Origin: Physcia stellaris
Taxonomy: Eukaryota > Ascomycota > Lecanoromycetes > Caliciales > Physciaceae
NCBI GenBank assembly: GCA_018902385.1
Contig: JABSSW010000089.1
Span: 1-48,965 of the forward strand
DNA: 48,965 nucleotides
Reading direction: 5' to 3'
The translations under genes and the position numbers were made by a program. The notes under the pieces were generated by a model. The model saw only the letters and a program-made list of their open reading frames with translations. It ran no database searches and was not told the origin of the DNA. Position 1 is the first letter of the stretch, and each line of letters begins with the position of its first letter. Shown piece by piece: positions 36,170-46,661 of this stretch.

Positions 36170-36616
36170 GTATCGAGAAATATCACGAAACGTAATCGAT
36201 ATTTTATTTTTTTGATTGAAAAAACTTTGATCAAAATTCAAAATTGCAAATATTTGATCAAATTGAATATTATATCAATTTTCAATAAATTTCGAATGAA
36301 TGAAAAAAAATGAAAATTCATCACGTTTGTTATTTTTATGAAATCGTATAAATATCGAATATTATTTTTTGAATTAATCAACGATTTTGCAAATTGACAA
36401 CATTACATGAATGATTTTTTGTTCAATTTTTTGAACGAATTTTGTCAAATTTATTTGAATGACATATTTATTTACAACAAATTCAAAAAAAAACATATCG
36501 TGCACGTTCGAACAATATTGAAAAAATTCAAAAAAATCGATTTACAAATGAATATTGAAAAATGCGAATTTTTAAAAAAAAATGATTTTTTTAAACGTTA
36601 TATTTTCGATGAATGA
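36170..36616 (+). pseudogene. reverse transcriptase relic, family 1 copy B
   Basis: ITKRNRYFIFLIEKTLIK at about 36190, then FCQIYLNDIFIYNKF near 36437-36485 and LQMNIEKCEF. The same YLND change as in copy A is present. Confidence 0.85.
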
Positions 36617-36836
36617 TTTTCGCATAAATTCAAAAAAAATACAAATTATCGTTGATTGAACACGATTTATCAATTTCAAAAAAATACAAATTTTCGTGAA
36701 TTTCGTTAATTTTTATCAACGTTTCATTCGTGACTTTTCGAAAAAAATTAAAATTTTCATTCGAATGATCAAAAAATTCGTAAAATTCGAATGAATTACG
36801 AAAACAAAAAAGATTTTCAATTTATTCAAAAAAACG

Positions 36837-37240
36837 ATGATCGAAATTTTTATATTTCGTCATTACGATAAAATCAAACAAATCATTTTAAAAATCGATT
36901 TTTCAAATTACGTCAATGCGAAAATGTTATCGCAATACGATGACGAAAAAATTTTACATTTCGTTGTTTTTTACAATCGAAACATGATTTCAATCGAATG
37001 CAATTACGAAATTTATGACAAAAAATTATTGATTATTATTCGTTGTTTAAAACATTGACGTTCGAAATTCGAAAACATTGAAAAATTTATCAAAATTTTC
37101 ATTGATCACAAAAATTTGAAAATTTTCATGATTTCGAAAAAATTAATTTTTCGTCAAATTCGTTGAACAAAAATTTTATCGAAATTCAATATCGTTATTC
37201 AATTTCAATCAAAAATTTAAAACGTTAAAACAAACGTTTT
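36837..37240 (+). pseudogene. RNase H relic, family 1 copy B
   Basis: YVNAKMLSQYDDEKILHFVV and ECNYEIYDKKLLIIIRCLKH. TGA at 37056-37058 and 37164-37166 occupy the same two Trp positions as in copy A, again 108 bases apart. Confidence 0.88.
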
Positions 37241-37499
37241 GATTCGCATGTCAAATTCACGATTCAAAAACGATAACGACGAACGACATCAATATAAAAA
37301 ACAAATGTTGTTTATTTCGAAACGATTCGAAATTCATGTCGTCGAATTTGACGAATCAATTTACGAACGAATTTTCGTCGTCAACAAAACAAACGACGAT
37401 TGCAAAACATATCGTGAAACATTCAATCAAAATTTCATTTTCGTGAATAAAATCAATTTACGCGATTGTCAAAAAAAAAACGATATTTTATATTACAAA

Positions 37500-38580
37500 A
37501 ATCGATTATGAATGTTCGTCGATGTTTTTTTATTTGTTGATTTTTTCAAAAAAATTCATGAATTTTCAACGTCGAATCATTTTGAATTTAATCGCAATAA
37601 AAAAATTTTTACGTCGTGATTATTATTGATTCAATATGCGCAAAAACAATTCGTCGATACGTACGTAATTGTCACGAATATCAACGAATTAAAATTTTCA
37701 AAAATCGCAAAAACGATTTATTCATTTTTTTGATTATATTTTTGCAACGTTGAATCGATATATCGATGAATTTCATTACGAAATTGTTTGACGTTCACGA
37801 TCATAACGTCATTTGCACGATAATCGACAAATTTAACAAAAAACGTTATTATGCATTTTGCACAACAAAAAACGAAAACACGAATGTTGAAATCACAACG
37901 AAAATATTCATTCAATACGTTTTTCGTATTCACGATTTTTTTTTATAACATTTGATCGAAATTTTCAATTCGTGTTATTCGTATGACAAGTTTTTTGCAA
38001 AATTTTCGACATCAAATGTAAATTTTTCACGATTTTTTATTCAGAAATTGATGATCAAATCGAAAAAATCAATCAAAACATCGAAAAACAATTGCGACAA
38101 TATTGCAATTACATGCAAAACGATTAAAACGATTGATTATTCATGATTAAATTTGTAAACAATAACGCGACTTTTGTATCAATTGAATTATTATCGTTTT
38201 TCGTCAACAAAAATTTTCATTTTCGTATGAATTTTTATCGAATTTTATTTCGTACGTTATTACAAAAAAACGATTGTTGATCGTCAAAACGAAAAATATC
38301 ACGAACACGATGCAAAACATTTTCAATTACGTGCGAAATCACGTCGACGTAATTCAAAAACGCATGACGATTCAAATCAACAAACATCGCAAAATTGTGA
38401 AATACGTCGAAAAAAATTACGTTTTTTTGAATCGACGAAACATCAAAATCGTTAAATCATTTGACAAATTCGATGACAAAAAATTGAATTCGTTCAAAAT
38501 GTTAAAACGTCGAAACAATTTTTATCAATTCGAATTATTTGAAACAATGCGAATTTACGATGTGTTTCATTGTTGATTTT
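37500..38580 (+). pseudogene. integrase relic, family 1 copy B
   Basis: DISMNFITKLFDVHDHNVI with CTIIDKFNKKRYYAFCTT is the integrase core start, preceded by IRRYVRNCHEYQRIK of the zinc-binding module (the second Cys of the knuckle is gone). Later text with MTIQINKHRKIVKYVEKNYV (about 38365-38425) matches the post-core region before the C-terminal domain. Copy A has lost this part. Confidence 0.85.
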
Positions 38581-39285
38581 TTTAAAAATTTTTGTGATTT
38601 TTCGAAAATCAAATCAACGAATCATTCGATTTTGTTATAATCAACGAAAATTTCGAATGAAAAATGAACGATATTTTGAAATTTCGATATCATTACGATC
38701 GTTTTCAATATCGCGTCAATTGATCAAATTGATCGCATGATCGAATTTGATATTACGTCGATAACGATAAGTTCGATAACGTTCGTGACGTGATAAAAAT
38801 GATTATCATCGAAATCATTTCATCGTCGCAAATTCGAAATCATTCAAATTACATTTTTCGTTTTCAAATCGATGATCAAAATTCATTTGCAAATCGTCGT
38901 CGTTTTCGAAAAAAAAATCGTCGTTTTGATTTTCATTGAAATTACATTCGATTAAAATTTGAAAATTTCAAATTCGAATTTGAATTCATTTTGATTTTAT
39001 TCGTTCGTTTCGATTTTTTTTTGACAATTTAAATTTCATTATTATCGTTTCGACGTTGTTTACAATCAAAATTTACGTCGCATAAAAATTGAATCGTGTC
39101 AAAAACATTTTCAAAAATTGTTGTTCGATTTTACTAAATTGTGAATTGATACAACATATTGAAAAAATCAAAAAATAATGATCGTGAAAATTTCGAATTT
39201 TGAATTCGTTCAAAACAATTGACAACGTTTTTGTTTCGAATTAATGACGAATCGTCGAAACGACGTTCGCGAAAAAAAAACTTAA

Positions 39286-39535
39286 TGTTACGAACATGTT
39301 TGACAAATAAATTTGACAAATGTTTAACAAATAAATTTGACAAATAAATAATTAATATGATATAATCGAACAACGAATTATGTTTTAATTTTACGTCGAA
39401 ATTAACGTGATTTGAAATTTGACGTTGTACATTGTTTGCAATTTCAACATTTTGTATTTATTTGTTTTTGCAAATTTATTGTTTTCGTTTATTTAATCAA
39501 TCAATATAATTATACAAACACGATTCATAATAACA
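39286..39535 (+). repeat. family 1 LTR (copy B, 3')
   Basis: Starts tgttacgaacatgtttgaca and ends cataataaca. A short tandem duplication (the ttgacaaataaat motif occurs in extra copies at 39300-39350) makes it longer than the other two LTRs. Confidence 0.87.
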
Positions 39536-42500
39536 AACATTTTTTTTCTTCGAAATTATGTTTGAATATTCATTTCGCATGTTTTTCGAAAAAACATAAA
39601 ACAAAAAAATTAAATTCAAAAAAAAAAACACGTTGAACATTTAATTGAATTATTTCGAATATTGAAAAACAATTTATTCGTGACATAACAACAACAAACG
39701 ATGTACAAAAACGAACACACAAAATCAATGTCATTTATAACGTCGAAAATTACGTGAATTTAAACGAAAAAAACATCAAAATTAAACGAAACAAAAAACT
39801 AAAATGAAAATTTTTCAAATTATTCAAAATTTTAAAAATTATAAAAATCAAATTTATCGTTTAAATTTATTCAAACGTTGACGTATTCATAACGTTTTTC
39901 ATTTTTTTTTTTTGAAAAAATTCAATTTTGAAAAAAAAAACGCGCAAACGTCACAATTTTCTGAATTTTCGTATCAAGTTGAAAATATCGAATTAAACGA
40001 AAACATGAAAATGAAAATCACGAAAAAATTCTATGAAATCGAAATCATTAAAAACAACAAAATTTTCAAAACAAATGAAATTTCAAACAAATTTTACAAC
40101 GAATTCGATTTTTATTATTTAATAAAATGAAAAAAATTATGAAAACGCGATTTGAAAATTTGCATCGTTTGTCAAACATTTTCGAAAAACTTTGCGACAA
40201 TTTCACAACGAAAATTCAAAAAAATTTAATATCAATAAAAAAACAAATCATCGAAAATCACGAAAAAATGAATTGAAATATTTATTACATGTTAACATAT
40301 TTTCGTTTTCAAAAATTTTGTGTATTATTTATTGTTTAAAATTTACGACGCATGAAAAAGTTGAATTGTGTTAAAAATATTTTCAAAAATTGTTGTTCGA
40401 TTTGATCGAACGATAAATCGTTGAATAAAAAATGTGAAATGAAATAAAAAAACAATTTCGAAATTTGAATATTAAATGCGATCGCGACTAAAAACGTTTA
40501 TCGCGTTACACATTTTTTCATAATATCGATGTTGATATTCGAAATAAAAAAAATGAAAAAATGAAAAAATGTTCGAATTCAGAATTTTCTGTCAACAAAT
40601 CAATTGTCAATCATTATATCGAAAATTGTGAATTGTACGAAATCAAACATTCGATCATGAAAACAACAAACAATTGATTCATCAAATTATGTTTTTTTTG
40701 AAACATTCAAAAAAATGTTTTTTCAAATTTTTAACGCAAATTGATTATCGAATTCGAAACAAAATATTTCGAAATGCGAAAATCACGATCATAATGATTT
40801 TTCAAATCGATGCAAAAACAAAACAAACAAAATACGTCAAAATTTTTGTTAACATGTTGATTTCAAAAAATTTCGATGTTTTGAAAAACGTATGTAAAAA
40901 ATAAAAATTCAAAATTTTCGAAAATGCGATTCGCATTTCGTTAAACAATTCGATTATCGAAATTCGAACGATTTCGAAAAAATCAATTTCAATTATTTTA
41001 CAACTCGATCAACGATAAATTCAACAAATTCATATTTTTAGTCGAAATCGATCGAATTCGTACGATTGAACAAATAAAATGTAAATAAAAAAAATTGCAA
41101 AACGTAATTTGTTTTGTAACGATTAATAAATCAATATATTACATTTCAAATTATACATTTTGATGTCAATAATTCATTAAATTATATTATTTCTAGTATG
41201 AATTTTACAATTTTCGTGTTGATTGTAATTTGATTTTTTTCAAAAAAATCGAAATTTTTTAACGACGTCGAAATTTATTTTGTCAAAAATGTCAATTCAT
41301 TTACAATCGATGTTACAAAAAAATTAACGAATTCGATCAATCGAATACGATCACGTTTGCTGAATTTACGAATTCATTTATTTCGTTCAATTCATCATTA
41401 TTCGTTTTAACGTCGATTCGTCAACAAATATTGACATCGAATACGAATTTCGTGATTGAAATTACGTCAAAATCAAAATTTTATTTGTCGTAATCGTCGT
41501 TCAAAAAATTGTTTGAACATCGATGTTAACGTTTCATTTATGAATCGAAATTTTTTCAAAACACAAACATTCAATATTTTCATTCGTATTATGATTTCGT
41601 CATTTCAAATTTTGATTTAAACATTAATCGAAATGAAAATTGAAAATATGTCATATGTAATATTTAAATGTTTGACACAAAAAAAATGATCAAAAATCAC
41701 GTTGTTGTTCAAACGCGAAATTCATTTCGTTGACAATTTGAAAATCAACATGTTTTTAAACAACGACATTATTGAATTCGAAAATTTCGTTATCGACATG
41801 ATTAAAAAACACGCAATGATAAATAATATCGACATAATTATATCATTGAAAATACGCTTTTTCAAATTGACGATTCAACGATTTGTTCATTTCAAAAAAT
41901 TACAATCATTTCGTCACATATCGAAATGAAAATCGTCGTTTATTATGTTGAATTGTCAATTACAAAAAAATTCTGATTTGAATCAACAAAAATGACAATT
42001 TCAATTTCATTTTGTATGTTCATTTCGTTGACGCGTTTATTAAGTTTATTGTTGTACGCAACGATAAAAAAATTTTCAATCATGATTTTTAGAAATTTTC
42101 GACTAAACAAAATATTTGAAATTGATTTTTTCAATGATTTTTATATCGATATCGACGACGAAAATGTTAAATATTTCGTCGTCAAAAAATCAAAATTTAT
42201 TCACAAAAATGATTGATTCAAAAAATTCATTTTCGTTTGCGTTGATTTACGTCGTCGTTGTTGCAATCGATAATAATTTTTCGATTACGTCAATTATTTC
42301 ATCGTCGTTAATTATTTCGTCACAAACATCAATATCGTTTGTAATCATTTTGTCACAAATTTCGATGTCAATTGCTGAATTGCGAAAAATTTTTACAATC
42401 AAAATCAATGATAGCGATTTCGAAAATCTTTTACAAACGTTTTTATTTCGTTGATTTCGAAATCGTTTTGTTTAACGACGTTATGAAAATTTTCAATTTC

Positions 42501-43061
42501 GACGAATTAAATTCATTCGTCAAAATTGTTAAAAAATTCGACGTTTTGACAAAATATCGACTTTGTCGAAATGTCGAAAAAGAATTGAATAAAAATATCA
42601 TTGAAAAATGATTAAAAAAAACGTGTATCAAAAAAAATAAAAATGTATTTTGAATGCAAAAACAAAAATGTATTTTTTGAATGCAAAAAACAAAAAATTG
42701 ATTGACAAAATTTTCGACGATTTGCATTGAATTAATCGAATGTTCTGAATTAATCAATCAACGTCGTTTTTTTTTTTTTGTTTTTGTGTTTGAAAAACGT
42801 TGACGACGAGAAAAAATCGTGTAATTATAAACATTAAAAATTTCAATATCATAACACAATTTGAAAATATTCGTTATCATTGCAAACAAAAATTATAATC
42901 GCAATACGAAATTGCGATTACACATCAATCATTGATTGTTTAATTTTTTATCAATGACAAATTCATTTAAATGATCGACACAAATTTACTGTCGTCAATC
43001 AAAAATCAAAAAAGTTTTAACGTAATTATTATGAATTACAAAAATTCATCGACGTACGTGT
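39536..43061 (+). mobile_element. fragment of a family-2-like Ty3/Gypsy element
   Basis: REIHFVDNLKINMFLNNDII (about 41710-41770) and the following text match the family 2 protease region. The stretch 42880-43060 matches the family 2 RT up to ELQKFIDVR. There the relic is cut off by an LTR-like sequence. No LTR of its own was found. The part 39536-41600 has no recognised domain but may be gag. Confidence 0.65.
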
Positions 43062-43236
43062 TGTTACGAACGTGTTTCGAAAACATTGTTTGTCGCAAAA
43101 TTGAAAAAAACACGTGATTAAAATTTGATTTTCGCAAATTTTACACATCAATTTTCGATTTTCATTTGTACATATTTTTTTTTTAGTTTTAGAATTTTCG
43201 TTTAATGAATATCGACTATCATGCACGATTGTAACA
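43062..43236. repeat. possible solo LTR
   Basis: It begins tgttac and ends gtaaca (6-base inverted ends) and interrupts the RT relic. Only its first dozen bases resemble the family 1 LTR. No target duplication is visible. Confidence 0.35.
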
Positions 43237-43248
43237 TTATTTTAAAAG

Positions 43249-43580
43249 TGTGACGAACGTGCATCGAATTCAACATCTGAAATCAACATCTCGATCAGTC
43301 ATTAGAACTAACATTCTTATCTTATCACATCGAATGTTGAAAAAATCGAAATTCGTTTTGACGCATTTTAACGATCTAATTTTCTACATATGTTTTTACA
43401 GAATTTTCATGTATTTGCTTCTCATTTAGAAATTCTCGTATAATTATATATTAGTATCATATCAATGCATTGACATCTCACATTATTTCTAAGTCATTTT
43501 AATTTTTTCAAGTTGTTCGAAATACGACAAGTTTATTCAATAAACAAAATTTCAATCAAACGCGAAAATCTAAAACGTCA
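43249..43580 (+). repeat. family 5 LTR, mutated copy
   Basis: Starts tgtgacgaacgtgcatcg and ends aaaacgtca. It aligns with 46373-46661 through several ungapped blocks separated by small indels. It keeps a fair number of CpT sites, so mutation here is incomplete. Confidence 0.87.
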
Positions 43581-46372
43581 ACAATCAAATTCTAAACGTG
43601 CAGCGAGAACGAAAAAGTTTTGTTCACGTGAAATCAAAAGTTTTCAAACGATTCGAATTGAAAAACATCGAAATTTATTTCACGCAAATCATTTTCTAGA
43701 AAAAAGCGATTTCGAATGCGAACTTTCACGAAAAATCATTTCGATATTTTAGCAAAACGACGACGAGATCGTACGTTACAAATCAAAACGACGAATTGAC
43801 ATCATTTTCGATCAATAAACGAAAACGACAAATTGTGTAAACGACGTTCGTTTTCATCAAAAATTTTTCATCAAAAATCAACATCAAAAATCAAACATCG
43901 ATTATCAAAATTTTATTTATTACATTTTTAAAAACACGATTCATATCGTTGCTTTTCGCAATCGATAATGATTTTTTTTATTTTTTATTGCAAACGAAAT
44001 CGATTTTTTTTTTTTGCAAGTCAATCATGTTTACTTTTATCAACATTTCTTTTGTGATCATTTTTTCTAAATTTAAGCGCAAGATTTTCAATCAAATTCA
44101 ACAATTAATCAATTTTTTCGAAGAACGATCAAACTATCGTTGATTCATTCAGATTGATAAAAAACATTTTTTTAAATTACGTTTTTTCGGAGAATACAAA
44201 TTACAATTCGAACGATGTTAAATTCGTCGTGAACATTTGCATCATTGAACAATTTCAAATGAATTCGCAAAGATTTTCACAATAATTCAAATGCTAAATC
44301 AATTCAAAATTGATCGTGACGTTGAAATTCAAATCATTTTCGATTGAAATTTTCATGTAAAAAACTATAATTCGTTGCTCAAAGATTTCGAAAAAATTGA
44401 AAAGAACAAACGAATCAATCGAAAGATCGTCAGTTTATAGCATACTCAAACGCGAAAATAAAATCATAAACAAATTCAAATTCAAATTGAAAAGTTCATT
44501 CGAAAAAACAAAATTTACACGACGAAATAAACATTTTTCGTTTGAAAAACAACGTTTACATTTCAAAATGATTTTAAATTCAAAATCGAAACGTTAAATT
44601 AATCAATCGTAATATAAAATTACAAAACGAAATAAATTTTTTAAAAATTCAAGCAACGTCAATCAATTTCAGATTGCTCATCGATAAAAAAAAAAAAAGA
44701 ATGTCAAAATGTCGAATTCTTTCAAATTCAATGAAAATATCTCGAAATTTCTTTTATGAAATTTGAAAACAATTCGATTCAAAAATAAATTCGTTGTCAA
44801 CGTCGATCATTTCGTCGACGAATAAATCAAAACAACGACGTTCATCAATTGAATTGAAAACAAAAATTCGAAAATGTTTTTCGCTAAACGTAATGTCGAT
44901 ATGTTTTTTCAAAACTTTTCAAATGATTTTGATGTTTTATTTCTAATTTACGCAAAAAAGAACAAGAAACGAAACGTACGAAATAAATTCAAAACTTTTA
45001 TCATGCGTATCAATCAACGTTTTTCGAAATTTTTTTCGAAATTTTGTTTGTAACATTCAATCAATTGTTTCATTATTGAAAACAAAATTTGACAGATGAA
45101 TTTCGCGAAAAATTCATTTTTCAATTTCAGCGAATCATTGTTAACAACGACAAATTTAACACGATCGAAAACTTGAAAAAATTAATTGAAAAAATAAATC
45201 AAAAATTTCACAATTTGAAAAATTATCGAAAATCGTCAAATTTGAAATATTCACGAATTATCAATCGATTAATAAAAAAATTGTCAAATTTTTTATTCGC
45301 GTTTTCATTTTCAATTTTCAAAAAATTTTCGATTTCAAAATTGATCGCGCTTAAAAATTTTCAAGCAAAAATAAAACGTCGAAAATTGTTACAAATGCGA
45401 AACGTTCAATTATTTGATCGAAAAATTATTCAAAATCAAAATCGATTGTTTTTTATATTCAAAAATTAAACAAAAAACGTTTTGAAAATCAAAACATAAT
45501 CGATTTTCTGTTTAAAAATCGAATCAATTAAATCAAACTTTCACGAACGATGAATTTTAACGAAATTAGCGACGAATTTTTTCATTCGAACATGAATCGA
45601 AAAACGTTTAAATTTTTCAAAAAAAAAATGTTGTCGATTTCAACAATGTTCAAAAGCATTTAAACGTTCAATAAATTTCAAAACAATTGATAATTAATCA
45701 TTCAATCGACGTTAATTTTCGATAAATACGAACATAACGTGCAAACATTAATTAATACAAATGTCATCAATTGTTTTCATTGATGAAAAATTGCGCAATT
45801 GATTTGTGAAAAATTTCAAATAAATTTTGTAATTTTTTGATTCGAAACGTCAACGAATTTGACGATCGAAAAATTAAATTTATTATTCATGTCATTTATT
45901 TTACAACACAATGCAAAATCATTTTGAATTATTTATTTTCATGTTTATTACGAAAATAAACGTTCATTTTTTTGATTTTTGAATAAATTTTGAATAACAC
46001 GCACGACGTGATTCTAAACATGCAAATCGATAAAATTATTTTTTAAATCAAATCGTCATAAATTTTTCGAAACGTTTAAAAATCTGAAAACGTTTTTTGA
46101 ACATCGACATTCATCAACGAATATTTATTTATCATTTTTCACATCGTTCGAAAAGTCTTCAATATCGATAAATTCGCAAAAAATATACGATTTTGCAAAA
46201 ACGTTCATCGTCGAAAACGATTAAAATTCATTTATTTCGTTTTACAATCGAAAATTACGATGAGAAAAATGAATTTTTTCGACGATCGATGTTAAATTTC
46301 ACATTCTCGATATATCATCAAAAAAAATTGATAAAAAATATTTTTTCGTCAAATTCTTTAAAAAGAAACGAC
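43581..46372 (+). pseudogene. family 5 gag/protease relic
   Basis: Frames at 43513-43752, 44397-44597 and 45089-45469 contain Lys/Arg/Ser-rich gag-like text. The rest is broken. The hypermutated pattern continues up to the base before the right LTR. Confidence 0.55.
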
Positions 46373-46661
46373 TGTGACGAGCGTGCACCGGATCCAACAT
46401 CTGGCAAGACTAACACCTTATCTTATCACATCGAGTGGCAGGCCCGAACCCCGCCTATGACCAAACCTTTCTACATATGCCCCGTCAGGCCCCCATGTAT
46501 TTGCTCCCACTTCGATATTCTCGTGTAGTTATGTATTAGTATCATACCAATGCATGACATCTCACATTATATCGAAGTCACTATTTCTTCAGGCTGCTCG
46601 AGATACGACAGCCTATTCAATAAACAAGATCTCAAACCCAATGCGAAGACCTAAGACGTCA
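46373..46661 (+). repeat. family 5 LTR, unmutated copy
   Basis: Starts tgtgacgagcgtgcaccgga and ends aagacgtca. It is rich in CC, GG, CT and AG, in contrast to the base-by-base adjacent DNA on its left. Features such as tattcaataaac near its end fit an LTR poly(A) region. Confidence 0.87.

Larger units (their letters stand above)
33627..39535 (+). mobile_element. Ty3/Gypsy family 1, copy B, both LTRs present
   Basis: 5909 bp from 5' LTR (33627-33844) to 3' LTR (39286-39535). gag (from about 34080), RT, RNase H and integrase relics lie in the same order and orientation as in copy A. An A-rich polypurine tract (gcgaaaaaaaaac, 39270-39282) precedes the 3' LTR. It is more decayed than copy A in gag and early pol, with many short deletions. 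Confidence 0.87.
11850..46372. repeat. AT-rich hypermutated retrotransposon island
   Basis: Across this 34.5-kb block CpC, CpT, ApG and GpG almost vanish, while CpA, CpG and TpG remain. In 21301-21600 I counted 38 C: 17 before A, 19 before G, 2 before T, 0 before C. I counted 44 G: 20 after T, 19 after C, 5 after A, 0 after G. In the flanking arm at 8041-8100, 10 of 15 C are before C or T. All recognisable coding relics are Ty3/Gypsy gag-pol with stops. There is no host gene. The pattern implies saturated C-to-T change at CpY on both strands. Confidence 0.93.
43249..46661 (+). mobile_element. Ty3/Gypsy family 5, internally deleted, one LTR mutated and one not
   Basis: LTRs lie at 43249-43580 and 46373-46661, in the same orientation. 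The interior is 2.8 kb and fully mutated. It carries a gag C-terminal relic (45089-45469, with RRKLLQMRNVQLFD in the place before a zinc knuckle) and a protease-like relic (about 45775-46010, with VFIDEKLRN). RT, RNase H and integrase are absent, so most of pol is deleted, or the right LTR belongs to a separate later insertion. No target duplication is seen. Confidence 0.65.

Noticed and set aside
11850-46372. Canonical CpA-type RIP
   Set aside because: CpA and TpG are abundant and TpA is not enriched over ApT; depletion falls on CpC, CpT, ApG and GpG instead.
11850-46372. Mitochondrial DNA insertion or a genetic code with TGA = Trp
   Set aside because: The coding relics are nuclear Ty3/Gypsy elements with LTRs. 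TGA at Trp positions is explained by the same G-to-A rule that alters Gly, Pro and Ala codons, and frameshifts and other stops are also present.
43249-46661. Intact LTR retrotransposon with clean LTR pair
   Set aside because: The interior lacks RT, RNase H and integrase, no target duplication flanks the pair, and only one LTR is unmutated.
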